A program made the translations under genes and the position numbers. Positions 1 through 7,722 of a stretch of DNA of 64,000 nucleotides are shown here, piece by piece. The notes beneath the pieces are model-generated. The model was not told where the DNA came from. It saw only the letters and a list, made by a program, of their open reading frames with translations, and did no database searches. Origin of the DNA: Streptomyces sp. HUAS ZL42 (GTDB lineage: Bacteria; Actinomycetota; Actinomycetes; Streptomycetales; Streptomycetaceae). Position 1 is the first letter of the stretch; each line of letters starts with the position of its first letter. The stretch spans positions 4,306,001-4,370,000 of the forward strand of contig NZ_CP160403.1 in assembly GCF_040782645.1 (NCBI RefSeq). The letters are read 5' to 3'.

Positions 1-15
1 GCATTGGCCGGAGCC

Positions 16-672
16 TCACCCCTGATAGCGAGCTACGGTGTAGGCGCCTGGACCCAGGACAGGCAGTGCGCCGGTTTCGTTGACAATCTCAAAGACCTCG
101 AAACCGGCGAGGAGCGCGTGCAGCTCCAGTTCGCGAGGGCCGAGAACACGCCGCCGGATGGCATCGTGGCACTCCTCGCCCGAGTCGAACACGGGCTCGG
201 GGTAGAGGATCGCGAGTCCCGCGGTCGTGAAGACGGCCGTGGCGCGTTCCGTGAGCCGGTACACGCCGTCGAAGAGGGTGTCGGAGCTGTAGCGGTGTCG
301 GCGGGTCAAGGTGCGCGCCACGGTCCGGGGATTGAGTCGGTCGGGTCGCAGGTGCGGCCGTAGGTCGGCCAAGTTCCATGAGCCGTATAGGTCTTCTCCG
401 GCCGCTACGAGGTAGAGCGGTGCGGTGCCGAACACTCCCGCTGAAACCTGAACCTCGTCCGGGCGTAGGAGCAGCGACGTGAAGTCCACCTCGCCGCCCT
501 TGTCCTCCCTCACCAGCGCGTGGACGCCGGATCCATCGCCCGGCACAAGCTCGGCTTCCAGGGCAGCCGCGTGAGCGGGTCTGATCCAGCTATCGCCGCT
601 CACCCAACGATCTATGTCCCAGCGCCAGGCTGTGCTCCGGGTGTCAGCCAGCCGCACACGAAACGAAAGCAC
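16..672 (-). pseudogene. truncated albusnodin/ikarugamycin-type macrolactam cyclase (asparagine synthetase-like)
   Basis: The 218-residue frame starts at GTG 672 behind a GAGGGGG ribosome site. Residues 1 to about 170 resemble the N-terminal glutamine-amidotransferase-like half of asparagine synthetase homologues that close lasso peptides (B proteins); the stretch VSAGVFGTAPLYLVAAGEDL and the following GSWNLADL are typical. Family members are about 550-650 residues, so the whole ATP-binding synthetase half is absent. The last 50 residues, with RELELHALLAGFEVFEIVNE, look instead like the end of a class I methyltransferase, suggesting an in-frame deletion fusion. It lies just downstream of a precursor-like peptide gene. 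The family call is from recalled pattern, not a search; the truncation is clear from length. Confidence 0.55.
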
Positions 673-693
673 CTGCTTCCCCCCTCAGTCAGG

Positions 694-728
694 GCGGTGG
701 AGCAGAGCGCTCGGCCCTGCTCCACCGC
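694..728 (-). terminator. attenuator-like hairpin between precursor and cyclase
   Basis: A perfect 12-bp stem (694-705 pairing with 717-728, 11-nt loop) sits in the 69-bp gap between the small peptide gene and the cyclase-like frame. Partial terminators in this position commonly let a RiPP precursor be made in excess over its enzymes. The role is inferred; the stem is seen. Confidence 0.5.
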
Positions 729-741
729 GTTCACGGGCTGG

Positions 742-858
742 TCAGCTGCAGTGGTCGCCGTTGTTGTCGCCGCCGCGGGGCATCTTGTCGAGCAGCGCCG
801 CGTCCATGCTGGGGACGCCGGTGATCAGGTCGCCGGTGAACAGTTCGTCGATGTTCAT
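742..858 (-). CDS. 38-residue RiPP (lasso-type) precursor-like peptide
   Basis: This small gene starts at ATG 858 after a GGAGAGG ribosome site 7 nt away and ends at TGA 744-742. The N-terminal part (MNIDELFTGDLITGVPSMDA, then ALLDKMPR) is acidic and leader-like. The C-terminal part, GGDNNGDHCS, begins with glycine and has an aspartate at position 7 if cleavage occurs after the arginine, which would allow a glycine-to-aspartate macrolactam ring. Next downstream are a hairpin and a truncated lasso-cyclase-like frame. The tail after the ring would be only three residues, far shorter than known lasso peptides, so it may be an orphan or decayed precursor. It could also be a different small regulatory peptide. 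Confidence 0.5.
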   Translation of the reverse strand: MNIDELFTGDLITGVPSMDAALLDKMPRGGDNNGDHCS

Positions 859-1122
859 GGTTGTTCCTCTCCTACGGAGTGAGTGGACGAGCCCCGCAAG
901 TTGCGAAGCCCAGGACCCGTCCCGGCCGCAGGCAGATCCAGCGACCGGGACGGGGGCTTATCGGAGGTACTGCTGCCACGGCGGCAGGGCGCACACCGGG
1001 TTGCCCCGTGGTGGGATCCCGCTCCGGCCGCCGGGGAGTTGCTGAGCCCGCCCCGGTGGGGGACCGGGTCTTCCTGAGGGCTCGCGCGGCCAGAGCGGGA
1101 GTCAGTGAGTGCCCGTCGAGGG

Positions 1123-1259
1123 CTAGGAGCGGTCGAAGTACCAGAAGGCCCAGGCGACCGGCGAGGTGGAGGCGATGATCAGGGCTGACAACAGCCAATG
1201 CCGCCGAGCGCAAGGACCGAGACGACGTACATGACCTGGGCCGTGATGTGTTTCTTCAC
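1123..1259 (-). pseudogene. small membrane protein with a one-base frameshift
   Basis: GTG 1259 overlaps the stop of the preceding 48-aa gene (GTGA). The frame reads VKKHITAQVMYVVSVLALGG and then runs to a stop after CQP. If one base is restored near 1196, the next frame continues as a hydrophobic stretch with LLSALIIASTSPVAWAFWYF and stops at 1123. The continuous hydrophobic pattern across the break argues for an originally 45-residue, two-helix membrane protein. The family is not recognised. Confidence 0.4.
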
Positions 1260-1402
1260 TGTTCGCGGTGGCTCTTCTCGGGTTGCCGGACGAAGGGCGG
1301 GAGGCCGGGTGGACTGATGAAGAGGCGTCGTGCCCGTTCCTGCTCGGGCAATGTCGCTCCGCGCCAGCGCATGGGCAGATCGGTGGGGGCTTCGTCAGGC
1401 AT
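1256..1402 (-). CDS. hypothetical 48-residue protein
   Basis: This short gene begins at ATG 1402, inside the end of the upstream 123-aa gene (8-nt overlap), and ends at 1256, where it overlaps the start of the small membrane-protein frame. The product starts MPDEAPTDLPMRWRG and is rich in Arg, Pro and Glu. No domain is recognised. The double overlap indicates translational coupling in a three-gene leftward operon. Confidence 0.45.
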   Translation of the reverse strand: MPDEAPTDLPMRWRGATLPEQERARRLFISPPGLPPFVRQPEKSHREQ

Positions 1403-1766
1403 CGGCTTCGTCCTGTTCTTGCGCCTCGCGGTAGACAGCGGCGAAGCGCCTGGTCAGCAGGCCGACTTCACGCATGTACTGGTAGGCGCCGAAGTGGGTG
1501 GACTCCGCGGTGGGCCGGCGCGCCAGGTCGAGGACCCGGTAGCCCTCCCGGAACAGCGCCTGCACGGCCGGGTCCTCGTCGAAGCCGAGGTCCTCGGCCA
1601 TCAGCGCTCTGAGGTGACCGACCAGGTCCCGGGTCGTCGCCTCGATCACCGAGCGATCCGGCATCGCCAGCCCGACTGCGAGCGCCGTGGCCACGCTCTC
1701 GTCGACCGCCTCCAAGACGATCGGGAGCTGCGCCGCCTCGGACGACATGGCGCTCTGTGTTCCCAT
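1395..1766 (-). CDS. hypothetical protein, first gene of a small operon
   Basis: The 123-residue product starts at ATG 1766 behind GGAGAAGG; an internal ATG at 1748 is the alternative. It is mainly helical and acidic, with no signal peptide or membrane segment. Small proteins of this kind often accompany XRE-TPR regulators in Streptomyces, and the divergent gene at 1933 is one. No enzymatic motif is visible and function is unknown. Confidence 0.6.
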   Translation of the reverse strand: MGTQSAMSSEAAQLPIVLEAVDESVATALAVGLAMPDRSVIEATTRDLVGHLRALMAEDLGFDEDPAVQALFREGYRVLDLARRPTAESTHFGAYQYMREVGLLTRRFAAVYREAQEQDEADA

Positions 1767-1932
1767 GCCCGCACCCCTTCTCCGGTGTCCACCGTTGTCG
1801 TGGCTGACAACGTCCAGAAAACCGGAGCGGGTTGGCGCGGACCACGGCATGCATGAGGCAGTCCTGGGACACTCATGGGACAGATCAGCGCCGCCAGGGT
1901 AGACACGGACGGGAACGTGGAAAGGGGGCGGC

Positions 1933-3189
1933 ATGGGGCTTGCGGAGCGGCGCAGGGCGCTGGGCTACAGTCAGGAAGAGCTCGCGCACGCCCTCGGCGT
2001 CGACCGGCGCACGATCGGGCGCTGGGAGACCCGGACCACCACACCCCAGCCGCCCTTACGGCCACGGCTGGCCGAGCTGCTGCACCTCGACCTTGACGAA
2101 CTCGACGCCCTGGTGGGACAGCCACAAGCAGCCCGTCCAGCGCCGGCAGGGTCGCCGCCTCGCGACCACCACGGCTCAGGGGACCTCGACGACATGATCC
2201 GACGCCAGTTTCTGCGCGCCATCGCCGTCACCAGCGCCCTCGTGGCTCTGCCCGCCGACGAGAGCGCCGCCCTCACCGACGGGACCCGCCGTGGGATGTC
2301 GGAGGACTTCCTGCGCATGAACGGCCACCTGTGGCAGGTGTACCAACTCGCCCGTGCCAAGGGTTCCGTGTACCCGATCGTCCGCGACCAGCTCACCACG
2401 CTCAACGACACTCTCGACGGCCAGCCGGCAGCTGAATCCCAGGCTCTGTGCGGCGCGGCCGGGGACCTCTTCCAGCTCGCCGGAGAACTGGCCTTCGACG
2501 GCAACCGCTACACCGACGCAGCCGCGTCCTACACACTCGCCGCCTCCGCCAGCAAGGAAGCCAAGTCCTACGACCTCTGGGCATGCGCCCTGGTCCGGCA
2601 CGCATACGTCGACCTGTACGAACGGCGTTACGCCGAGGCCGCCACCGCACTCTCGGCTGCAGAGCGGGTGGCGCGGCGAGGAGACAGCTCCCTGTCCACC
2701 CGCCACTGGGTCGCCTCCGTTCAGGCCGAGGCGTACGCCGGACTCGGGAACCTGTCCGCCTGCGAGCGCGCCTTGGACGAGGCGGAGAGGGTCACGGACC
2801 TCAACGGCCCGTTTCACAACGGCGGCTGGTTGCGCTTCGACGGCACCCGCCTCGCCGAGGATCGCGGCGCCCGCTACCTCCAACTCGGCCGCCTCGACCT
2901 CGCCGAGAAGGCCCTCACCACTGCTTTGAGCCAGGACGTACTCGCCTCCGGGCAGTCCTTCCGGCGCCGCGGCGCAGTCCTGACCGACCTCGCGTCCATC
3001 GGCGCCAAGCGCCACGACCCGGACCAGGTCCTCACCTACGGCCGCGAGGCCCTGCAGCTCGCCCGAGCGACGTCCTCCGGGTACGTCGCCCGTAAACTCC
3101 AGGGGCTACGAACCGACCTCAGCGCCCTCGCCCGCGACGCCCGCGTGGTCGAACTGGGCGCCGAGATCGACGCACTGTGCACGACGTGA
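1933..3189 (+). CDS. XRE-family regulator with TPR-like C-terminal domain, contains a TTA codon
   Basis: The 418-residue protein has an N-terminal helix-turn-helix (residues about 1-60; ERRRALGYSQEELAHALGVD then RRTIGRWE). Next comes a linker with the RRQFLRAIAVTSALVALP segment common in this Streptomyces group, then about 250 residues of alpha-helical repeats resembling TPRs. It starts at ATG 1933 after GAAAGGGGG. Members act as pleiotropic or small-molecule/peptide-responsive regulators. Codon 42 (2056-2058) is TTA, the leucine codon read by the developmentally limited bldA tRNA, so full-length protein probably appears only when that tRNA is abundant. Two small genes follow downstream in the same direction. 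Confidence 0.85.
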   Translation: MGLAERRRALGYSQEELAHALGVDRRTIGRWETRTTTPQPPLRPRLAELLHLDLDELDALVGQPQAARPAPAGSPPRDHHGSGDLDDMIRRQFLRAIAVTSALVALPADESAALTDGTRRGMSEDFLRMNGHLWQVYQLARAKGSVYPIVRDQLTTLNDTLDGQPAAESQALCGAAGDLFQLAGELAFDGNRYTDAAASYTLAASASKEAKSYDLWACALVRHAYVDLYERRYAEAATALSAAERVARRGDSSLSTRHWVASVQAEAYAGLGNLSACERALDEAERVTDLNGPFHNGGWLRFDGTRLAEDRGARYLQLGRLDLAEKALTTALSQDVLASGQSFRRRGAVLTDLASIGAKRHDPDQVLTYGREALQLARATSSGYVARKLQGLRTDLSALARDARVVELGAEIDALCTT

Positions 3190-3203
3190 CGAGAGGGGAA
3201 GGC

Positions 3204-3569
3204 ATGTCGCAGATCGAGGGCGCACGCGTGTTCCGCGAGGCTTGGATCACCGGCGTTCGAAAGCACTTCCCCGGCGAACCCAAGCCCGGCTACATCACCC
3301 CCTGGGAAGAGACCCCGGAGTGGGAGCGCCAGGCCGCCGGTGCCGTGTACGACCAGGTGCGACAGTTCCTCGACCTCAGCGACAGCCACGCCTCCCGGCT
3401 CACCCGCGAGCAGAAGAGCCGCTTCGTCGCCACCTGCTGGACCGCCCAGATGTACAAGCACTTCGAGGACCCCAAGCCCGGCTACGTCGCCGACTGGCCC
3501 GACCTGCCCGACTGGCAGAAGGAGACCGACGCCGACATCTTCGAGGCCATCGAGCACGCCTCGAAGTAG
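3204..3569 (+). CDS. hypothetical protein with an internal duplication
   Basis: The 121-residue product begins at ATG 3204 behind GAGAGGGGAAGG, 14 bp after the XRE-TPR gene, so the two are likely co-transcribed. It contains two similar blocks: KHFPGEPKPGYITPWEETPE (about residues 17-36) and KHFEDPKPGYVADWPDLPDW (about 82-101). Each is followed by an acidic and aromatic helix. The protein is soluble, acidic and Trp-rich. No known domain is recognised; the context suggests it is a partner of the upstream regulator. Confidence 0.65.
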   Translation: MSQIEGARVFREAWITGVRKHFPGEPKPGYITPWEETPEWERQAAGAVYDQVRQFLDLSDSHASRLTREQKSRFVATCWTAQMYKHFEDPKPGYVADWPDLPDWQKETDADIFEAIEHASK

Positions 3570-3595
3570 CCGCGCACCTGCTGGGAGGGAACGCC

Positions 3596-4081
3596 TTGAC
3601 GCACGAGCTTCTCGCCATCTGTGACGCATGCAAGAAACCCGTCGCTGATGGCGAGGGCAGTCTCTGGGTCGACATGTCGGAGGTCGACCAGGCAACGGTC
3701 AACAGACGTGCTTGGGAACAGCTCGAAAGCGAACAGCTGGCGCGCGGAATCCACGGCTACTCCGCGGAGAGCCTCATGACCTACCCGGAGTCTGCCCGCT
3801 GGCAAGTCCACCACGTCGCCTGCGACCGTTTTCGCAGGTCAACGCACATTCCCTTGCGAAACCCCAGGTCAGCCCCCGCGCATCCCATTCGCTGCACGAG
3901 TGGCAGGACTTCAGCCATCGATTGCACGAGGCGGGGCATCAGCCTTATTGCCTGGTCTGGCCCTGAGCTGGGGTTTCGCTGGCTTCGGGCGGGGTCTTCG
4001 GGCCTCGCCCTTTTCAGTGCCTCCGCCTCGGCTTCCGAGAGGGCGGGGTCACGTGGCCGAGGTACTCGGACAGGGCCTTGA
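3596..4081 (+). pseudogene. 3'-truncated hypothetical protein of the XRE-TPR operon
   Basis: A TTG start at 3596 follows GGGAGGGA at good spacing. The first about 77 residues (MTHELLAICDACKKPVADGE onward, with a CDAC pair) look like a genuine Streptomyces protein usually longer than 150 residues. After HHVACDRF, at about 3826, the frame passes into an imperfect repeat also present near 8.84 kb and then into random-looking Arg/Ser-rich sequence up to 4081. The gene therefore appears cut at the repeat junction. Function is unknown; the cysteine pair could bind a metal. Confidence 0.5.
3827..3916 (+). repeat. left copy of a roughly 90-bp imperfect direct repeat
   Basis: This copy matches 8835-8926 in the same orientation. 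Both start with CGTTTTCGCAG or CGTTTCCGCAG, share CCCCAGGTCAGC in the middle and end in an exact 23-bp match (3894-3916 and 8904-8926) containing GAGTGGCAGGACTTCAGCC. It begins exactly where the preceding gene loses homology and lies about 100 bp from an integrase remnant, as an attachment site would. The left copy is also followed by an inverted repeat (arms near 3857-3873 and 3963-3979, GCGAAACCCCAG). Confidence 0.6.
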
Positions 4082-4290
4082 TGCTCTCCCCAGCGTCCAG
4101 GAGTACGGAGGCGTGGGCGTGCCGGAGGGCGTGCATGCCGTCTTCCGGGGCCGCCTGGAGGTGGCGCACCGCGCTCGCGGGGAGCGATCACGCCGGAGGA
4201 GGCAGAAGCACGGCGGAGAAGGGGCCCGTCTCCTTCCTCCCCGGCAGCAGGTTGGTCGTACGGTCGCCCGTGTCCCCGGCCCTCTCCGTG
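4014..4290 (-). pseudogene. C-terminal remnant of a tyrosine recombinase (integrase)
   Basis: On the minus strand the frame 4187-4014 reads GMHALRHAHASVLLDAGESI, then KALSEYLGH. This is the conserved HxLRH box and the second catalytic histidine region of actinobacterial phage/ICE integrases. An in-frame stop at 4190-4188 and a further conserved-looking stretch upstream (TTNLLPGRKETGP, near 4260) show decay. The tail after GH changes frame, so the catalytic tyrosine is missing. The fragment sits next to the left direct repeat and is evidence of a lost integrative element. Confidence 0.65.
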
Positions 4291-4398
4291 AGGCCCCCTC
4301 CCGCGCAGCAGTGGCCCTGCGCAAGGCGAGAGCCATCCCACCGACCGAGGAGGTGGGGCGTATGGGCCCGCATCCCGACGTGTTCGGCGAGTGCGGAG

Positions 4399-4563
4399 CG
4401 CCGGGACACCTCCGTCGACGACGCCTTCGCCGTGTTCCGGTCGTACGCCCGCGCCCGTCACCTGCGCCTGTCGGACCTGGCCGCGCGGATCATCTCGGGC
4501 GACTTCGACACCACCGCCGTCCCCGCGCCGCCGACGGTCCGGCCCGAGGACCGCTCCGGCTGA
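4399..4563 (+). pseudogene. fragment of an ANTAR-domain protein
   Basis: The last 50 codons of this frame, with TSVDDAFAVFRSYARARHLR followed by LSDLAARIISGDFD, resemble the C-terminal two helices of an ANTAR RNA-binding antitermination domain. Nothing upstream in the frame looks like the GAF/PAS sensor or the first ANTAR helix, and no start or ribosome site is seen. It is best read as a 3' remnant. The call rests on motif resemblance only. Confidence 0.4.
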
Positions 4564-4569
4564 CCGACG

Positions 4570-5055
4570 TCACCGGCCCGGCCGGCCCCGCTCGGTGCCG
4601 GTGTCGACGAGGATCTGTGCGGCCTGCGTCCCGCTGCCGGCGCGGACGGCCTCGGCCATGGCGGCGCGCGCGGCGTCGGGTGTGGCGTGCGGCGGGATCA
4701 CGAGGAGCGAGAAGAGGTCCTGCTCACCCCGGGTGACGAGAACGGTGTCGTCGCCGACCGGGGAGGAGTCGATGCGCACGACACGGCCGTCGATGGTCAT
4801 CCGCGTCGGCAGCCCTTCCCAGGCGTCGGTGTCCAGGCCGACGCGCGTGATGGGCCCGAGGTGGTCGGTCAGTGCGGAGATCAGGCCGGGAAGCTCGGCG
4901 GCGATGTCACGGGAACGCGGCCACCACGCCCCGTCGAGCACGCCCTGGCGGTCGTGTGTCGTCTCCAGCCGTACGACGGCCGTGCCGGGCCGCGCGGCCC
5001 GGTGGACGGCATCCGGCAGCAGCCTGCTCACGCGCGAGGAGTCGGAGTCGGACAT
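4570..5055 (-). CDS. DUF5994 family protein
   Basis: The 161-residue soluble protein carries the family hallmark GAWWPRSRDIAAELPGL (about residues 36-52), then the GPITRVGLDTDAWEGLPTR block and the conserved LLVIPPHATPDAARAAM near the end. ATG 5055 was chosen because it leaves the usual short N-terminus; an upstream ATG at 5103 with GGGGAG is possible. DUF5994 has no established function. Two more paralogues lie within 4 kb. Divergently transcribed from the small gene at 5218. Confidence 0.8.
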   Translation of the reverse strand: MSDSDSSRVSRLLPDAVHRAARPGTAVVRLETTHDRQGVLDGAWWPRSRDIAAELPGLISALTDHLGPITRVGLDTDAWEGLPTRMTIDGRVVRIDSSPVGDDTVLVTRGEQDLFSLLVIPPHATPDAARAAMAEAVRAGSGTQAAQILVDTGTERGRPGR

Positions 5056-5217
5056 CGCTCTCGCCTGCCTGCCGGGAACACGGAAACCGAGTGGCTCCCT
5101 CATTTCCACGGTACTCCCCGGCCGACGGCGACCGTGAAGACCGCGGGGGCTGTGGAACACGCCGGAGTAGAGTGAAAGATCCAGTCCCCCTACGGGACAT
5201 CGAACTCCGAGGTCGCC

Positions 5218-5469
5218 ATGCAGCCCACGGAAGCACCCTCGGACGGGCACGCCGAGGTCCGCATCATCGCCGCCTCGCCCGAGGCCGCCCGCCGGGTCGC
5301 GGAGGCGCTCCGCCGTTGCTTCGCCGCCACCGAGCAGCGCAGCTACCCCGCGGGCGCCGACGGAGGAACCCGGCTCGACCTCACCGTGGACACCACACGC
5401 GTGGCAGAACCCGTGCGGTCGTGGCTGGAGACCAGCCGGTCCGCGGAGGACGGCAGCCGGCGGACGTGA
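5218..5469 (+). CDS. hypothetical 83-residue protein
   Basis: A small soluble protein with an alternating beta/alpha pattern (AEVRIIAASPEAARRVAEAL, then RRCFAATEQRSYP) and a charged C-terminus. It begins at ATG 5218 after a modest CCGAGG site and shares a 160-bp divergent promoter region with the DUF5994 gene at 5055. Composition and third-codon-position GC are typical of a real gene. The pattern recalls small sensory or ferredoxin-like folds, but no family is recognised. Confidence 0.6.
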   Translation: MQPTEAPSDGHAEVRIIAASPEAARRVAEALRRCFAATEQRSYPAGADGGTRLDLTVDTTRVAEPVRSWLETSRSAEDGSRRT

Positions 5470-5672
5470 GCCGGGGCCGGGCAGCACCGACCGTCTCTGT
5501 CTTTCCGCACGACCCGTCGAGCCGGACGGCACCTGGTGGTCTCCCGCCCAGGACCTTCGTCAACAGCCATGTGGCGAGAGCCGGTTGGTTCGCCGCGGGA
5601 CCGCGCTCATGACGGCGGAACGGGCCTGCCCCACCAGCCCGGAGGCCGGGACCGACCGGGGTGGCGGGCGCC

Positions 5673-6071
5673 TCACGCGTGCCCTTCCGCCGCGGCCGCC
5701 ATGAGCGGTTCCGCGGCCTCCTCGGTCGTGTCCGGAGGTACGACCAGCAGGTCCCAGCGCCCCTGGCCGGGAGCGAGCAGGACGACGGTGTGCGTGGTGG
5801 CTGCCGTGCGGGTCCTGCGCAGTCGTACGACCTGGTTGGCGACGAGCATCCGGCCGGGTGCGGCAGTCCACGTCGCCCCGTTGACCGTGACGCTGGTGAT
5901 GTGGCCCCACGCGCGCGGCAACCCGGCGAGCAGCTGGGGGAGTTCGGCGAGCAGGTCGTACGAACGCGGCCACCACGCTCCGTCGATGGGCCGGGGCAGA
6001 CCGCCGCGAGGTGCCAGACGCAGGCGCAGTAGGGGATGGGACGGAAGCGGGGGTTGCAGTGCGGTGGTCAT
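5673..6071 (-). CDS. DUF5994 family protein (second paralogue)
   Basis: The 132-residue product starts at ATG 6071 five bases after GGAG. It has IDGAWWPRSYDLLAELPQLL (about residues 29-48), WGHITSVTVNGATW and the WDLLVVPPDTTEEAAEPLM signature, placing it in the same family as 4570-5055 and 8237-8716. It lies 42 bp downstream of the acyl-CoA desaturase stop but in reverse order (desaturase 6114-7112 is upstream in the same direction), so the two likely form an operon. Confidence 0.8.
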   Translation of the reverse strand: MTTALQPPLPSHPLLRLRLAPRGGLPRPIDGAWWPRSYDLLAELPQLLAGLPRAWGHITSVTVNGATWTAAPGRMLVANQVVRLRRTRTAATTHTVVLLAPGQGRWDLLVVPPDTTEEAAEPLMAAAAEGHA

Positions 6072-6113
6072 GAGGGCTCCTGCCAACTGCCTTACGCGGA
6101 CGAGTGGTTGATG

Positions 6114-7112
6114 TCAGGTCCGGCGGGCGGCGACGCGGGCCGGACTCGGCCAGCGCACGTCGTGCACCCAGCCGAGGCGTTCGAGGAGGCGGATGACGGC
6201 GGCCGACGGGTCGATCTGGCCGCGGTCGACGCCGTGCCGGGCGCTGGTGGGGTCGGCGTGGTGGAGGTTGTGCCAGCTCTCGCCGAACGAGAGCAGGGCG
6301 AGGGGCCACAGGTTGGTGGCCCGGTCGTGGCGCCGGGTGCGGAACGGACGCTCGCCGATCATGTGGCAGAGGGAGTTCACGCTCCAGGTGACGTGGTGGA
6401 GCAGGGCGATGCGCACAAGTCCCGCCCACAGCAGGGCGGTTACCCCGTACACCCAGGTACCGCCGATGAGCCAGCCCGCCCCGAACGGCAGGGCGAGGGT
6501 GAGGAGGCACAGCACCGGGAAGGCGCGGGCGACGGCCCGGATGTCGCGGTCGGCCAGCAGGTCGGGGGCGTACCGGTCGGCGGGTGTACGGTCGTTGCGG
6601 AACAGCCAGCCGACGTGCGCGTGCAGCAACCCGCGCAACTGGCCGCGCAGATGTGTGCCGTAGCGGTACGGGGAGTGCGGATCGCCAGGCCGGTCGGTGA
6701 AGGCGTGGTGGCGGCGGTGGGTGGCGACCCAGCCGATGACGTCACCCTGGAAGCTCATCGAGCCTGCCACCGCGAGCGCGATGCGCACGGGGCGGACGGC
6801 CCGGTAGCCCCCGTGGGTGAGACCGCGATGGAAGCCGACCGTGATGCCGAGGCCCGTGACCGTGTAGAGGACGAGCGCGAGGACGATGTCCGCGGGATGG
6901 ACGAGGCTGCCCCACAGCAGCCATCCGAGCAGGCCGAGAGCCACGAACGGCAGGACGACGATCACGGCCGTGATGCCGACGTACAGCCGCTCACCGCCGT
7001 CGCGCGCGGGCGCCGGGCCGTCCGGCGGGAAAGGGGAGGTGCCGTCGTAACCGCCGTCGTCACCCTGGGGTGGCGCGGCCGTGGCGGTGGACGTGGTGGG
7101 GCGGGGTGACAT
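6114..7112 (-). CDS. membrane acyl-CoA (fatty acid) desaturase
   Basis: The 332-residue integral membrane di-iron desaturase shows the three histidine boxes HRGLTH (95-100), HRRHH (132-136) and HNLHH (281-285). The first 40 residues are a disordered Pro/Gly/Asp-rich extension, followed by hydrophobic segments near 44-70, 75-93, 198-215 and 220-240. Enzymes of this family introduce a cis double bond into saturated acyl chains using O2 and reduced ferredoxin, adjusting membrane fluidity. The start at ATG 7112 follows AAGGAG by 7 nt. A DUF5994 gene follows in the same direction. Whether the substrate is acyl-CoA or acyl-lipid cannot be told from sequence. Confidence 0.88.
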   Translation of the reverse strand: MSPRPTTSTATAAPPQGDDGGYDGTSPFPPDGPAPARDGGERLYVGITAVIVVLPFVALGLLGWLLWGSLVHPADIVLALVLYTVTGLGITVGFHRGLTHGGYRAVRPVRIALAVAGSMSFQGDVIGWVATHRRHHAFTDRPGDPHSPYRYGTHLRGQLRGLLHAHVGWLFRNDRTPADRYAPDLLADRDIRAVARAFPVLCLLTLALPFGAGWLIGGTWVYGVTALLWAGLVRIALLHHVTWSVNSLCHMIGERPFRTRRHDRATNLWPLALLSFGESWHNLHHADPTSARHGVDRGQIDPSAAVIRLLERLGWVHDVRWPSPARVAARRT

Positions 7113-7380
7113 GGAGGGACTCCTTGACCTGGGCGAAGGCCGCTGGGATGAGGTGCGGCCGGGGTCACGGGCTGCCCCTGATGGATGGGTGATGTGCTGG
7201 GGACGACCTGTCGGATAGGCACGAAACACCCTCGTTCTCCCCACCGTACTCCCCTCGCGGACGGAAACACCCAGGCAGACCGCCCGCCTCCGGCACCGCG
7301 GTTCAGGGCCCTGGCCGGACGTTGACTGGCACCACGGCGCGGGTGGTGCCACCGACACGACGTAAGCGGTACACACGACC

Positions 7381-7722
7381 TTGTACGACCAGACGCGCGC
7401 CCAACAGCCCGCGAGCCGCCAGCCGGGCGACGCCGAACGCCGGCCCTCGGGTCCGAAGCCGCTGCTCCCTCCGGACGGTCGGGACGAGTTCGTCCGGCGT
7501 CTCGGACACGCCGTCAACACCTTCGAGATCACCCCGCGCAAGGCGCTCGAAGAGGCCGAGGGCGCCTTCGACGAAGCCGCCGCCCAGCTCGTCAGCGCCC
7601 TTTCCGAACAACGGCAGGCGCTCGCCGGCTGGCAGGACCGAGACCCCGAGACGGACTCCGCCGAACTCCGGATCGCGCTGAGGCAGTACCGGGAGATCGC
7701 CCAGCGGTTGCTGCGCGTGTAG
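7381..7722 (+). CDS. hypothetical coiled-coil-type protein
   Basis: The 113-residue product, probably starting at TTG 7381, has a Pro-rich first 30 residues. A long amphipathic helix follows, with EFVRRLGHAVNTFEITPRKA, then LEEAEGAFDEAAAQLVSALS. It ends in LRIALRQYREIAQRLLRV, a tail seen in a common Streptomyces hypothetical family. It is soluble with no signal peptide. Function unknown; divergently arranged from the desaturase gene with a 268-bp gap. Confidence 0.6.
   Translation: MYDQTRAQQPASRQPGDAERRPSGPKPLLPPDGRDEFVRRLGHAVNTFEITPRKALEEAEGAFDEAAAQLVSALSEQRQALAGWQDRDPETDSAELRIALRQYREIAQRLLRV

Noticed and set aside
872..1213. 113-codon minus-strand frame
   Set aside because: It is the wrong-frame reading of the frameshifted small membrane protein; Arg/Pro-rich and without a ribosome site.
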